Shown here: positions 53,624 to 62,727 of the stretch, in pieces
Position numbering within the stretch: position 1 is the first letter of the stretch
Layout: every line of letters begins with the position of its first letter
Source of the DNA: Alistipes sp.
GTDB taxonomy: Bacteria > Bacteroidota > Bacteroidia > Bacteroidales > Rikenellaceae
Length of the DNA: 64,000 bases
Assembly: GCA_017631275.1 (NCBI GenBank)
Contig: JAGBTQ010000005.1
Coordinates: 27,433-91,432, forward strand
Direction of reading: 5' to 3'
Translations under genes and position numbers: made by a program
The notes under the pieces: generated by a model
What the model saw: the letters and a program-made list of their open reading frames with translations, nothing else
Told to the model about the DNA's origin: nothing
The model's database searches: none

Positions 53624-55069
53624 ATGAGAATGCACGTTGTCATACGATACATAGGCATGATGCTAATTTTGTTAGCATCGTTTATGCTTGCGTCGGCAGG
53701 TGTATCCATACTCAACAACTACGACTCAGCGCTATATCCCCTACTACTATCGTCGTTCGTGACGATGATTCTCGGTCTATTTCCTCTTATCTTTGTGGAT
53801 AGCGCCGAAGATATCAAGACAAAAGAGGGATACGCCATTGTCGTGGGCTCGTGGCTTGTGGCTTGCATCGTGGGTATGTTCCCATACCTTATCTGGGGTG
53901 GCGAGTTCACGGTGATTAACGCATGGTTTGAGAGTGTGTCGGGATTTACCACCACGGGATCTTCTATCCTCAACGACATTGAGGCACTACCGCGCGGACT
54001 ACTCTTCTGGCGACAGTCAACAACATGGATTGGAGGTATTGGCGTAGTTATGTTTGCCCTCGTGGTACTTCCGTCGATTGGTCGTAGCCGTCAGCTACTC
54101 TACAACGTGGAGCTCTCGACAATTGCTAAGGATAATTTCCACTACCGCTCACACGACATCATGCGAATACTAATATTCGTCTATGTTGGTCTTACTGTGA
54201 TAACAACTATCCTGCTAAAGCTCTCGGGCATGTGCTGGTTTGATGCAGCAACACACGCCATGTCGGCATGTGGCACATCGGGCTTTAGCACCAAGAATAG
54301 CTCAGTGGCATTCTTCGACAACCCAACAATCGAGCTGGTGATGATGGGTGCAATGGCAATATCGGGAATACACTTCGGAATACTCTATGCCACAATCACT
54401 GGACGACGCAACAATATTTTCCGCTCGGAGGTCGTTCGAGCATATGTCGGCATGATGCTCATAGCAACATTCGTCATCGCCATAAGCCTCTTTAGCGAGG
54501 ATATATACCCCACATTTGGCGAGTCGATGCGCCACGCATCGTTCCAGGTGGTGAGCCTCACTACAACGTCGGGATTTGCCACAGCCGACACTAACCTATG
54601 GACACCATTGGCGATAATATTCCTCGTATTCTGCTCGATAGTGTGCGGTTGTGCTGGCTCAACATCGGGAGGAATGAAGGTTGACAGATTGTTGCTCGCA
54701 ACAAAGGTTATTCGCAACAGAATATACCTGCAGCAACACCCCAATGCCGTGATAAGCACCAAGACAGATGGCATGGTGCAGGGCGACAACGTGCTCAACT
54801 TGGTGATGACATTTATCGTAGCATACCTACTACTTGCCCTCATCGGAGCTACTGTTTATGCTATGTTTGGTTGCGACCTTATGACCTCGTTTACAGCATC
54901 AATCGCTTGTATCAGCAACGTAGGTCCTGGCTTTGGTGAGATTGGCTCGATGGACAACTACTCGCAGTTGCCAGCAATCTTAAGGCTCAACTCGACACTG
55001 CTTATGCTCATTGGACGTTTGGAAATCTTTGGTTTTATCCAGCTCTTCTTCCTTCGTTCATGGCGCTAA
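53624..55069 (+). CDS. trkH: Trk-type potassium uptake protein
   Basis: TrkH is the channel-like membrane subunit for K+ uptake. The 481-residue protein contains the four pore-loop repeats: VSGFTTTGSSIL near residue 105, SACGTSGFSTKN near 220, SLTTTSGFATADTN near 310 and ACISNVGPGFGEIG near 430, each with the conserved glycine of the selectivity filter. A cytoplasmic partner (TrkA, an RCK protein) is not encoded in the window. It follows the receptor-like gene with an eight-base gap. Confidence 0.92.
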   Translation: MRMHVVIRYIGMMLILLASFMLASAGVSILNNYDSALYPLLLSSFVTMILGLFPLIFVDSAEDIKTKEGYAIVVGSWLVACIVGMFPYLIWGGEFTVINAWFESVSGFTTTGSSILNDIEALPRGLLFWRQSTTWIGGIGVVMFALVVLPSIGRSRQLLYNVELSTIAKDNFHYRSHDIMRILIFVYVGLTVITTILLKLSGMCWFDAATHAMSACGTSGFSTKNSSVAFFDNPTIELVMMGAMAISGIHFGILYATITGRRNNIFRSEVVRAYVGMMLIATFVIAISLFSEDIYPTFGESMRHASFQVVSLTTTSGFATADTNLWTPLAIIFLVFCSIVCGCAGSTSGGMKVDRLLLATKVIRNRIYLQQHPNAVISTKTDGMVQGDNVLNLVMTFIVAYLLLALIGATVYAMFGCDLMTSFTASIACISNVGPGFGEIGSMDNYSQLPAILRLNSTLLMLIGRLEIFGFIQLFFLRSWR

Positions 55070-55096
55070 ACATTTGATAAAAACAAGAAGATATAT

Positions 55097-56665
55097 ATGA
55101 AGATTTATCACAGAAATATTGTAGCGATGCTACTGCTTAGCACCATTGTTACAGCCTCCACATTTGCTCTGGGTCGCAGCGATAATCCTGGCATGAAGGA
55201 GCTTGCAAACAATAGCGAGTATGTAGCACTCATTGCGAAGAGCAACAAGCTCAGCATTAAGGCCGACTCGATACAAGGTCTTCTTGCCGAGCGCCGCTCA
55301 TTGCTACATAGCGACACAATAACAGATATCGAAGCACTACGCTCAGAGATTATCAGCCTCGAGCAGCAGGCACACGACATCTCTGTGGAGCAGGGAGGCG
55401 TAGCACGACGCATTGGCGACATCGAGCAGACACTAATCATGGAGAAGATACTTAGCCAGCAGCAGCATGTTGTCGTAGGCGAGGTTATCGACGATAGTGT
55501 TGACGAGAGCACAACAACGGCTGTTGCGCAGCTCATAGACAACGAGTGCTTCAAGAACAACCTCTCAGCAGAGGACTATTCCGAGCTTAAGAAGGCGCAA
55601 GCCGAGGAGAGCGAGATGCTCGCACTTGTCGAGGAGTATACAACATCGTATGCACGCCTCAAAGAGGTTGCAGATGGCTATATCAAGGCAGACCGTGCAA
55701 GTGTTGCAAACCCACTATATGCCGAGTATCAGACGCTTAGCACTAAGCTCGATGAGCTAAACACGAAGATGCACGATAGATGGAACCATATTCTCGACAC
55801 CAAGTATTTTGCAATGTCGTTTATTCTCGAAAAGGCACACCGCTACGACATTTTGGACCGTGCATCGGCAAACTACCAGACCATGCAGCAGGCATGTGCC
55901 GAGAAAGATGGTCAGTACTCATCAGATGCACTTATGCACTATGCCATAGGTCGCAGCACGCTGCTTAGCTACGAGATTGAGTTTGCTCGCGACATGCGCC
56001 TAAAGCCAGCCCAAGACTCACTACGTGGCGTTCTCGACAAATATTCGCAGCCATATTACAGCAACAAGACAATAAAGGTTGAGCACCGCGAGTTTATGGA
56101 TTATGCTCCTGTAAAGATTGGTCGCACAAACTTCTACGACGAGAACAACCCATTGCCAGAGTTGCAGGTATTCGAACAGGGCACTATCTATCGAATTCGC
56201 TTAGGCAAGTATCGCACAAAGCAGACGATGACACTCTTTAGAGGAGTACAGCCTATGTCGATAGAGCGTGATAAGGATAATATGTACTGCTACTATGCTG
56301 GAGGCTACGCTAAGGAGTCGGAGGCACGCGAGGCACAGCAGTTCCTCAAGGATAAGGGCTTCAAAAATCCTGAGTTGTGCTGCTGGAAAGATGGTACAAT
56401 GACGGTGATATCGGCGCCTAAGGCAGAGCCCACGAAGCCTGTATCAAAGACACGATACATGGTGGTGATAAACGTGTCGAACCCCGACAGTTCGATGCGC
56501 CAATTTATAGCCAAGGAGGCACCCGATAAGATTGTATCGAAGAGTGGCAGCAACTATGCTGTAGGCATGTTCACCGAGCGCAGTGAGGCAGATGCACTGC
56601 TCACAGCCCTTGTCGAGGCATACCCAACACTCGAGATGGGCATCACTGAGACTGAGATGGAGTAA
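55097..56665 (+). CDS. Secreted coiled-coil protein with C-terminal SPOR-like domains
   Basis: The 522-residue protein has an N-terminal signal sequence (HRNIVAMLLLSTIVTASTFA), then a long helical and coiled-coil part (about 45-250, with LLAERRSLLHSD, EIISLEQQAHDISVEQGG). The C-terminal part has two SPOR-like beta-alpha repeats: IYRIRLGKYRTKQ followed by YYAGGYAKESEAREAQQFLK (about 372-440), and RYMVVINVSNPD followed by YAVGMFTERSEADALLTAL (about 455-518). SPOR domains bind denuded peptidoglycan glycan at division sites. A role there is inferred. It follows trkH by 27 bases. Confidence 0.75.
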   Translation: MKIYHRNIVAMLLLSTIVTASTFALGRSDNPGMKELANNSEYVALIAKSNKLSIKADSIQGLLAERRSLLHSDTITDIEALRSEIISLEQQAHDISVEQGGVARRIGDIEQTLIMEKILSQQQHVVVGEVIDDSVDESTTTAVAQLIDNECFKNNLSAEDYSELKKAQAEESEMLALVEEYTTSYARLKEVADGYIKADRASVANPLYAEYQTLSTKLDELNTKMHDRWNHILDTKYFAMSFILEKAHRYDILDRASANYQTMQQACAEKDGQYSSDALMHYAIGRSTLLSYEIEFARDMRLKPAQDSLRGVLDKYSQPYYSNKTIKVEHREFMDYAPVKIGRTNFYDENNPLPELQVFEQGTIYRIRLGKYRTKQTMTLFRGVQPMSIERDKDNMYCYYAGGYAKESEAREAQQFLKDKGFKNPELCCWKDGTMTVISAPKAEPTKPVSKTRYMVVINVSNPDSSMRQFIAKEAPDKIVSKSGSNYAVGMFTERSEADALLTALVEAYPTLEMGITETEME

Positions 56666-56691
56666 GTTAAGAATTATAATTAAAGTGAAAT

Positions 56692-58149
56692 ATGACAAAA
56701 ATCTATAACATCGCTTTTATCGCTCTTGTGGCACTAACAATGACTATTGTAGGCTGCGAGAAGATCGGAACACAGTCGCTGAGCGTACCTTCGGAGGGTA
56801 TCCTTATCGAGGTTGGTCATGCTGGAGATCGTGGCTCAACAACCTTTAAGTCGCACAACATCTGCGCCATGGATGTGATGTCAACGCCTAAGGGCTGGAG
56901 CGTCGTGGAGATAGACATGTACACAAAAACTATCACTGTAGAGTCGCCCAAGAGCTTCGACAACGAGGAGGAGCGCTCAGGCACCATCAGTCTTAAGGGC
57001 TACACCCCTGAGGGCGTGCAGAAGACAATCTCGCTATATGTGGCTATCCTCGAGAATCCCGACGTGGACTATCGCTCGACACCTGCCAACTGCTACATTG
57101 CCAATATTCCTGGCACACGCTACCTCTTCGATGCTACGGTGGGCGGTAGCGCTACCCCACTCAACACCGCATCGATAGCGCTAATATGGCAGACCTCGAC
57201 AGACCTTGTGAAGTATATCGACTTGCACGATGGCGTTGGCGAGTTCTACATCGAGGCTAAGAAGTCTACCGACGAGAACAATGTGACAACAACCAAGCTT
57301 ACTGCGGGTAATGCTCTTATCGGCGCATACGACGCCCAGGGCGAGCTTATCTGGACATGGCATATATGGGTGACTAACAGCAAGCCTGAGGAGGATGTTA
57401 TCACGCTTAATGGCAAGACGCTGATGAACATCAACCTTGGTGCCGACTGCAATAGCAATGGCGAGAAAGATGGCGCAAAAATAGGCTCGTCATACGGCTT
57501 GTACTACCAGTGGGGTCGCCGCACTCCTCTCGTGGGCGCGGCGGCATGGGACTTCTCACTAAATAGCGACATGATAGCCTTCAATGCTAATGGCGGATAT
57601 GTACGTGTTAAGTACACCGACTCATCGGCTGAGGAGGGCACCGCAGAGTGGGCAAATGCCAACCCTACGACCATGATTCGTGGCTACGAGAAGAATGGCT
57701 TCGACTGGTTGTACGAGGATCACGAGGCACTATGGAGCGAGAGCGCAAAAACCGAGCACGACCCATGTCCTGCGGGCTGGCGCATTCCTGACAGCTCGAT
57801 ATATGCCAACCTCACAATCAGCCCTGTTGATGACGACATGGCATGGAAGGAGGCTCAGGGCATGTATGGCTGGAACCTCGTGGATAAGAACGACCAGAGC
57901 AAGAGCTACTTCTTCACGGCTGCTGGTCGCCGCAACTACCTCGATGGCCGCCTCGACATTATGAACGACGACATGGAGCGCCCCGTGCCCTGGTCGGGAT
58001 ACTACTGGACAGCCTCGACAGCCGAAGATGGCAAGGCTGAGGCCATGTTCTTCGACCTCAATAGCCAAACCCGCACATGGAACGGCTTTAGCAGCGCCGA
58101 GCCTATGTATCGCGCCAATGCAATGCCTGTTCGCTGTGTAAGGGAGTAA
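56692..58149 (+). CDS. FISUMP-type lipoprotein with BACON-like N-terminal domain
   Basis: The 485-residue lipoprotein has a lipobox (MTIVGCEK, Cys 22). A beta domain (about 30-125, SLSVPSEGILIEVGHAG, then GWSVVEIDMY and GTISLKGYTPEG) fits the BACON type, often used for carbohydrate or mucin contact. The C-terminal part (about 250-485) is a FISUMP-like domain: GSSYGLYYQWGRRTPLVGAA, HDPCPAGWRIPDSSIY, GYYWTASTAEDG and a final MPVRCVRE. These are surface-exposed modules common on Bacteroidales. Four cysteines may pair. It is the last gene of the run from 52782, followed by a relic of the TPR-HTH family. Confidence 0.83.
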   Translation: MTKIYNIAFIALVALTMTIVGCEKIGTQSLSVPSEGILIEVGHAGDRGSTTFKSHNICAMDVMSTPKGWSVVEIDMYTKTITVESPKSFDNEEERSGTISLKGYTPEGVQKTISLYVAILENPDVDYRSTPANCYIANIPGTRYLFDATVGGSATPLNTASIALIWQTSTDLVKYIDLHDGVGEFYIEAKKSTDENNVTTTKLTAGNALIGAYDAQGELIWTWHIWVTNSKPEEDVITLNGKTLMNINLGADCNSNGEKDGAKIGSSYGLYYQWGRRTPLVGAAAWDFSLNSDMIAFNANGGYVRVKYTDSSAEEGTAEWANANPTTMIRGYEKNGFDWLYEDHEALWSESAKTEHDPCPAGWRIPDSSIYANLTISPVDDDMAWKEAQGMYGWNLVDKNDQSKSYFFTAAGRRNYLDGRLDIMNDDMERPVPWSGYYWTASTAEDGKAEAMFFDLNSQTRTWNGFSSAEPMYRANAMPVRCVRE

Positions 58150-58175
58150 GCAAAAGCAACACACAAGCGGAGTGC

Positions 58176-58232
58176 CTCACGGAGAGCGACACAAACCTCT
58201 CGATTTTTCCTCGTTATATGCTCAAAAAGTAG
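58176..58232 (+). pseudogene. Relic 3' end of a third TPR-HTH gene
   Basis: Eighteen codons plus a stop read LTESDTNLSIFPRYMLKK. The intact genes end LTESDTNLSIFLREMLEK (60974) and LTESDTNLSNFLHKLLK (62620). A 25-base stretch (58179-58203) is identical to 62570-62594. Nothing of the gene upstream of about 58165 survives, so a third copy was deleted down to its tail. The same downstream hairpin as after the other genes follows. The position after the FISUMP stop marks a past deletion or recombination point. Confidence 0.85.
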
Positions 58233-58292
58233 AGGTGCAAAACTTTTAGCAAACACCACAAAATAAATATTTTCAGCCACCGCTGATTTACA

Positions 58293-58326
58293 ACGACTTA
58301 CGGACTAAAATTCGTAGGTCGTTTTT
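58293..58326 (+). terminator. Terminator hairpin after the relic (family A)
   Basis: ACGAC-T-TACG (58293-58302) pairs with CGTA-G-GTCGT (58313-58322), with a ten-base loop and four T following. It is the counterpart of the hairpin at 62694-62723, with base changes that keep pairing. Confidence 0.8.
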
Positions 58327-58329
58327 CGT

Positions 58330-58357
58330 TTTGCAAAACTTTTCCGCGTTAATTTTG
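58330..58357 (+). promoter_or_regulatory. Promoter of the 58417 lipoprotein gene
   Basis: TTTG at 58330-58333 and TAATTTTG at 58350-58357 (spacer 16, shorter than usual). The sequence resembles 62728-62758, which has the full 19-base spacer. Start codon is 59 bases downstream. Confidence 0.6.
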
Positions 58358-58416
58358 TGATAGAATAAATAGTGAAAGGGTAATAACCTAATGTTTAACC
58401 TATAAAACTTAGAACT

Positions 58417-59196
58417 ATGAAAAAGAGTTTATTTATGTTGTTGATGCTTGCGGTAGCGGGTATGGCAGCGTCGTGCGAGAAAGATGTTATTGACCCCACA
58501 AATGAAAATGAGGTCAACAACTCAACAAATACCGTAGAGGATGCTGATGCCACTGCGATGAAAGAACTCCTCGGAAGTTGGGAATATATATCAGAAGCAG
58601 ATGAGAATGACCAGTTCTTTAGCCATACAGATTATGTATTCTACTTCTACGAAAATGGTGATGGCTATCTCACCATTGATGCATACGATAAGAATGATCT
58701 CATAAGCGCAACTACAAGAAATTCGTTGACATATTGGGTAAAGAGCGAGAAATTGTATGTTCAATATGGCAACTCATCGCCTATCGAGTGGGAGTATAGA
58801 TTCAAGGACAACACGCTAATCATGCGCTCTGATATGGATGAGTACGGCAACACATTTGTGTTTACCAAGGCAGAGGATGGTGATATGCGCTTCATTGGCG
58901 ACTGGAGCACAACACAAAATGGTGGCGACAAGTATTATGGTAACCACATCAAGTTTGTGACTCGTAAGGATGGATTTACATATTATAGTGTATATGATAA
59001 TCCAAATACTGCTCCTGTCGAGGGACCATCGGAGATGGTATGGTTCAAGTATTCTACTGAGGGTAATATGCTCATTATGACAAACATCGACTCTGCGGCA
59101 TCAACAAAGAAGTACTATCGTTTCGATGGTGGCAAGCTCTATTTGAGTAACTCAAAGGATGGCATAGAGACTTGCTACAGCAAACTTAAGAAGTAA
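58417..59196 (+). CDS. Lipocalin-like lipoprotein, two-domain
   Basis: The 259-residue lipoprotein has a lipobox (GMAASCEKD, Cys 20), then an acidic Asn-rich linker (PTNENEVNNSTNTVED). Two similar beta domains follow: LLGSWEYISEADEND with YVFYFYENGDGYLTI (about 50-140), and FIGDWSTTQNGGDKYYG with GKLYLSNSKDG (about 165-255). The G-x-W opening and the repeat of strands fit small lipocalin-like proteins of Bacteroidales. The ligand is unknown. It lies between the relic and the two TPR-HTH genes, and its transcript ends at the hairpin 59233-59275. Confidence 0.8.
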   Translation: MKKSLFMLLMLAVAGMAASCEKDVIDPTNENEVNNSTNTVEDADATAMKELLGSWEYISEADENDQFFSHTDYVFYFYENGDGYLTIDAYDKNDLISATTRNSLTYWVKSEKLYVQYGNSSPIEWEYRFKDNTLIMRSDMDEYGNTFVFTKAEDGDMRFIGDWSTTQNGGDKYYGNHIKFVTRKDGFTYYSVYDNPNTAPVEGPSEMVWFKYSTEGNMLIMTNIDSAASTKKYYRFDGGKLYLSNSKDGIETCYSKLKK

Positions 59197-59232
59197 ATTA
59201 TCATAGCATTCCTATTGTTAGATGATTAGCCT

Positions 59233-59275
59233 GAAGTGCCCCAAAGGTATTTTACATAAACTTTTGGGGCACTTC
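59233..59275 (+). terminator. Strong hairpin between the lipoprotein and TPR-HTH genes
   Basis: GAAGTGCCCCAAA (59233-59245) pairs fully with 59263-59275 around a 17-base loop. It lies 37 bases after the lipoprotein stop and 50 before the next start, so it separates the two transcripts. Confidence 0.8.
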
Positions 59276-59296
59276 CGATTATCTTCCAAATTATCT

Positions 59297-59304
59297 TATC
59301 TTTG
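59297..59304 (+). promoter_or_regulatory. -7 box (TATCTTTG) of the TPR-HTH pair
   Basis: The consensus box lies 20 bases before the start codon at 59325, so the leader is only about 15 bases. A good -33 element is absent, suggesting help from an activator. Confidence 0.65.
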
Positions 59305-59324
59305 TAAAAAATACAAAGGCTTTT

Positions 59325-60974
59325 ATGAAACGACTTCTTACTATACTTCTTCTTGGTCTGTGCCTGGTGGCGTGCAACCGCCACTCGGAGCATTGGGCGA
59401 CTATTACCGAAATGGAGAACATTATCGAAGAGCGACCCGATAGTGTGCTTAATGTGTTGCAAGCTATTGACACCGACGAGCTTGTTGGCGACGAGGAGCG
59501 AGCTAAGCACGCCGTGTTGCTCTCTATGGCGTTGGATAAGAATGTCATCGACAAGACTGATTTCGAAGTTCTGCAACCCGCTATTGACTACTACGAGGAT
59601 AATGGCACAGCTACGGACAAACTCCGTACATTCTATTATCAAGGTCGCATCTATCAGAACGCAGACAATGATGCTTTGGCTATGGAGAGTTTCGTAAAGG
59701 CGATCTCAGAAGGCTCTCAATCTAATGACATACTGACAAAAGCACGAGTACATTTTGCGCAAAGTAATATCTATTATGATTTGTATGATTTTGACAACTA
59801 TATTAAAGGAAACCTTAGTGCAGCTTCATACTTCAAACAAGCAGAGAGGCATAAAAGTTATGCTAATTGCTTAATCAGAGTTATTAACGGATATACATTG
59901 AAAGAAAGACCTGAAGATGCATTGCCATATGTTGATGAGTGTAAGCAGTTGAAGGAGATTATGAGATTTGCTTCGTTGTGTGACTTTTACTCATCATATA
60001 TAACATATCTCGCAAACTGTGGCACTGATGCAGAACTTAAAGATACAATAGAGGAGTATTTCAATACTATTCCCGTAGATAATATAGATTGGCTTGTGTT
60101 GGCCAATGCGTATATCAGATTAGGTCAATATGAAGATGCTCTGCAAGCAATCGAGCAATACAAAAATAGCGCAAAAACATCTGAGAAAACAAAGTATAAG
60201 GTCTTAAAATCAGCAATTTACGAAAAATTAGAAAGACACGAAGAGGCTCTAAGAGCATATAAAGAGTATATGGTCGTATCAGATAGTACCATCTGGGCCA
60301 TAATGCAACAAGATACAAAGTTTGTCGAAGAGCGTTATAACTTGGAGATGGCAAAAGCCAAGGAGAGCGAGGCTAAGAACAGACTGACAATTACTGTGCT
60401 GGCTTGCATAGTCGCGGTACTGGCATTGGTAATTGTCGTTTATATCATCCGCCGCCGATTGCAGATCACCCGCGCAAAGAACAGGGAGTTGGAGGTTGAG
60501 AAGCAAAAGTATGAGCAGCTATATGCCGATGCTATTGCCGAGCGTGATGCACTGACAAAGATGGTCGAGGACTCAAACGTTAGGGAGGAGACAAAGGCCG
60601 TTATCAAGGCGAGACTCGATGTGCTGAACAAGGTTATCATATCGCAGATTACTGGCACTACATCTGCCAACAAAAAGGCCTATAAGGAGTTGGAGTCGCT
60701 GTTGGCTGATAAGGATACTTTCATTGAGTCAACACGCCTTACTGTCGAGGGCAACAATCCCGAGTTTATCGCAATGCTAAAAGAGCGAGGCCTGACCGAC
60801 GAGGAGATAAACATCTGCTGTCTGTATGCAATCGGTTTGAAGGGTAAGGATATCAAGGCCTACACAAATCAGTCAAGGCACTACAACCAGAGTGCCGACA
60901 TCCGACATAAGCTTGGTCTTACGGAAAGTGATACCAACCTCTCGATTTTCCTTCGTGAGATGCTCGAAAAATAG
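59325..60974 (+). CDS. Lipidated TPR, transmembrane, LuxR-like HTH regulator (copy 1)
   Basis: The 549-residue protein begins with a lipobox signal (LGLCLVACNRH, Cys 16), so its N terminus should be lipidated in the periplasm. Residues about 25-335 are TPR-like helices (YYQGRIYQNADNDALAMESF, AYIRLGQYEDALQAIEQY, AIYEKLERHEEALRAYKEY). A single membrane segment lies near 353-375 (VLACIVAVLALVIVVYII), then a coiled coil (KNRELEVEKQKYEQLYADA). The last about 60 residues resemble a LuxR/GerE HTH: LTDEEINICCLYAIGLKGKDIKAY in two parts and SADIRHKLGL. The layout is a one-component sensor that crosses the membrane. The DNA target is unknown. It is the first gene of a pair. Confidence 0.85.
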   Translation: MKRLLTILLLGLCLVACNRHSEHWATITEMENIIEERPDSVLNVLQAIDTDELVGDEERAKHAVLLSMALDKNVIDKTDFEVLQPAIDYYEDNGTATDKLRTFYYQGRIYQNADNDALAMESFVKAISEGSQSNDILTKARVHFAQSNIYYDLYDFDNYIKGNLSAASYFKQAERHKSYANCLIRVINGYTLKERPEDALPYVDECKQLKEIMRFASLCDFYSSYITYLANCGTDAELKDTIEEYFNTIPVDNIDWLVLANAYIRLGQYEDALQAIEQYKNSAKTSEKTKYKVLKSAIYEKLERHEEALRAYKEYMVVSDSTIWAIMQQDTKFVEERYNLEMAKAKESEAKNRLTITVLACIVAVLALVIVVYIIRRRLQITRAKNRELEVEKQKYEQLYADAIAERDALTKMVEDSNVREETKAVIKARLDVLNKVIISQITGTTSANKKAYKELESLLADKDTFIESTRLTVEGNNPEFIAMLKERGLTDEEINICCLYAIGLKGKDIKAYTNQSRHYNQSADIRHKLGLTESDTNLSIFLREMLEK

Positions 60975-60979
60975 GAATT

Positions 60980-62620
60980 ATGAAACGACTTATAATCATA
61001 TTTACTCTCGTCCTATGTCTTGTGGCGTGCAACCGCCATTCGGAGCATTGGGCGACTATTACCGATATGGAACGCATTATCGAGGAGCGCCCCGATAGTG
61101 TGCTTAATGTGTTGCAAGCTATTGACACCGACGAGCTTGTTGGCAACAAGGAGCAAGCTAAGCACGCCCTACTGCTCTCTATGGCGTTGGATAAGAATGT
61201 TATCGACAAGACTGATTTCGAAGTTCTACAACCCGCAATTGACTATTACGAAGATAATGGCTTTGCGACCGATAAACTACGCACCTACTATTATCAAGGT
61301 AGAATCTATCAGAACGCAGGCAATGATGCTTTGGCAATGGAGTGTTTTGTAAATGCAATTTCTAAGGGTGGAAAATCCAAAGATTTGCAGACAATGGCTA
61401 AAATTTATTACAACCAAAGTAAAATATATAATTCATTATATGAGTGGGACAACTCTATTGAATATCTAAAGAAAGCCGCAACTCTTTATAAAGACTCTGG
61501 TTTGTATCATTATTATATAGATTGTTTAATACTTATTATTAATGGATATATCCTTAAGGAAGATTATGATAGTGCCTCATCATATATTGAACAGTGTAAG
61601 CAAATCTCTGAGACAATGAATGAAGGTGCATTATCTCTATATTATTCAGTATATTTAACATATTTAATAAAATGTGGTTCAGATTACGAAATAAATCATC
61701 TAATTAACGAGTATATTAACACCATTCCAAATTCACATATTGACTGGTTAACTCTCTGTAATGCTTACTATAAAATAGGTAAATACGACGATGCACTACA
61801 AGCAACTGAACAATATAGAAGTAGCACATATACGCGAGATGAGTTAAAGTATAAGGCACTTATTTCGATGATATATGAGAAAACAGACAGATATGAAGAG
61901 TCTTTGAGAGCATACAAAGAGTTTATGGTTGTATCTGATAGCACGAGCCTTGCTATTATGCGCCAAGACACCAAGTTCGTCGAGGAGCGCCATAGCTTGG
62001 AGCTACAAACACTGAAAGAGCGAGAGTCTAAGACGAGAGTCATATTGTGGTCTGCTCTATTTATCGCAATACTGCTTGCAATTATTCTATTCATCCGCTA
62101 CAGACTAAAGGTCAACAGAATGGAAAAGGCTATTGCCGAGCAGGAGACTGAGAAATATAGACTATTGTACTTGCAGATGGAGGAGGAGCGTGATAACCTA
62201 ACTAACCTGCTTGCGCAGAGTGAGGAGCTCTCACCAGAGATTAAAACTGCTGTTGTGAAGCGTTTAGAGTTGCTAAATAAGTTCTTTACGGCATTTATAA
62301 CAAATAATAGTGAAATTGACCGAACAGCAAGTAGGGAGATGGAGGAGTTACTTGCTAACAAAGATACATTTATGGCATCTACTAAGTTGGCGTTTGCTGG
62401 CAGCCATCCTAAGTTTATCAAATACCTGGAGGAGCATAATCTTACAGAGCAAGAGATTGAGATTTGTTGTCTGTATGCAATCGGCCTAAAGGGTAAGGAT
62501 ATCAAGGCCTACACGAGCCAGCCACGTCACTACAACCAGAGTGCCGACATCCGACATAAGCTTGGTCTTACGGAGAGCGACACAAACCTCTCGAACTTTC
62601 TGCATAAGTTGCTAAAATAA
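60980..62620 (+). CDS. Lipidated TPR, transmembrane, LuxR-like HTH regulator (copy 2)
   Basis: The 546-residue paralogue of the previous gene starts five bases after it. The lipobox (LVLCLVACNRH, Cys 16) and the first about 115 residues are nearly the same in both, down to long runs of identical DNA. Residues about 125-330 are clearly diverged, and the C-terminal 55 residues are again almost identical (LYAIGLKGKDIKAYTSQ, RHYNQSADIRHKLGL). The membrane segment is near 353-374 (VILWSALFIAILLAIILFI). This pattern suggests one shared ligand-frame and output, but different sensing surfaces. It is followed by the counterpart hairpin at 62694. Confidence 0.85.
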   Translation: MKRLIIIFTLVLCLVACNRHSEHWATITDMERIIEERPDSVLNVLQAIDTDELVGNKEQAKHALLLSMALDKNVIDKTDFEVLQPAIDYYEDNGFATDKLRTYYYQGRIYQNAGNDALAMECFVNAISKGGKSKDLQTMAKIYYNQSKIYNSLYEWDNSIEYLKKAATLYKDSGLYHYYIDCLILIINGYILKEDYDSASSYIEQCKQISETMNEGALSLYYSVYLTYLIKCGSDYEINHLINEYINTIPNSHIDWLTLCNAYYKIGKYDDALQATEQYRSSTYTRDELKYKALISMIYEKTDRYEESLRAYKEFMVVSDSTSLAIMRQDTKFVEERHSLELQTLKERESKTRVILWSALFIAILLAIILFIRYRLKVNRMEKAIAEQETEKYRLLYLQMEEERDNLTNLLAQSEELSPEIKTAVVKRLELLNKFFTAFITNNSEIDRTASREMEELLANKDTFMASTKLAFAGSHPKFIKYLEEHNLTEQEIEICCLYAIGLKGKDIKAYTSQPRHYNQSADIRHKLGLTESDTNLSNFLHKLLK

Positions 62621-62693
62621 TGAGATAGAGAGAAACTTTTCACACGACCACATAAGCCAGATATAATAAAACATTTTTACACAGCTAACATTC

Positions 62694-62723
62694 ACGAGTT
62701 ACAGCCATCGGTTTGTAGCTCGT
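62694..62723 (+). terminator. Terminator hairpin after the TPR-HTH pair (family B)
   Basis: ACGAG-T-TACA (62694-62703) pairs with TGTA-G-CTCGT (62714-62723). Compared with 58293-58322, C to G and G to A changes on the left are matched by G to C and C to T on the right, with the same T-G bulge and a ten-base loop. Confidence 0.75.
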
Positions 62724-62727
62724 TTAT

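Noticed and set aside
59325-62620. Hybrid two-component regulators (SusR-like)
   Set aside because: No histidine-kinase or receiver motifs are present. The region after the membrane segment is a coiled coil and HTH only.
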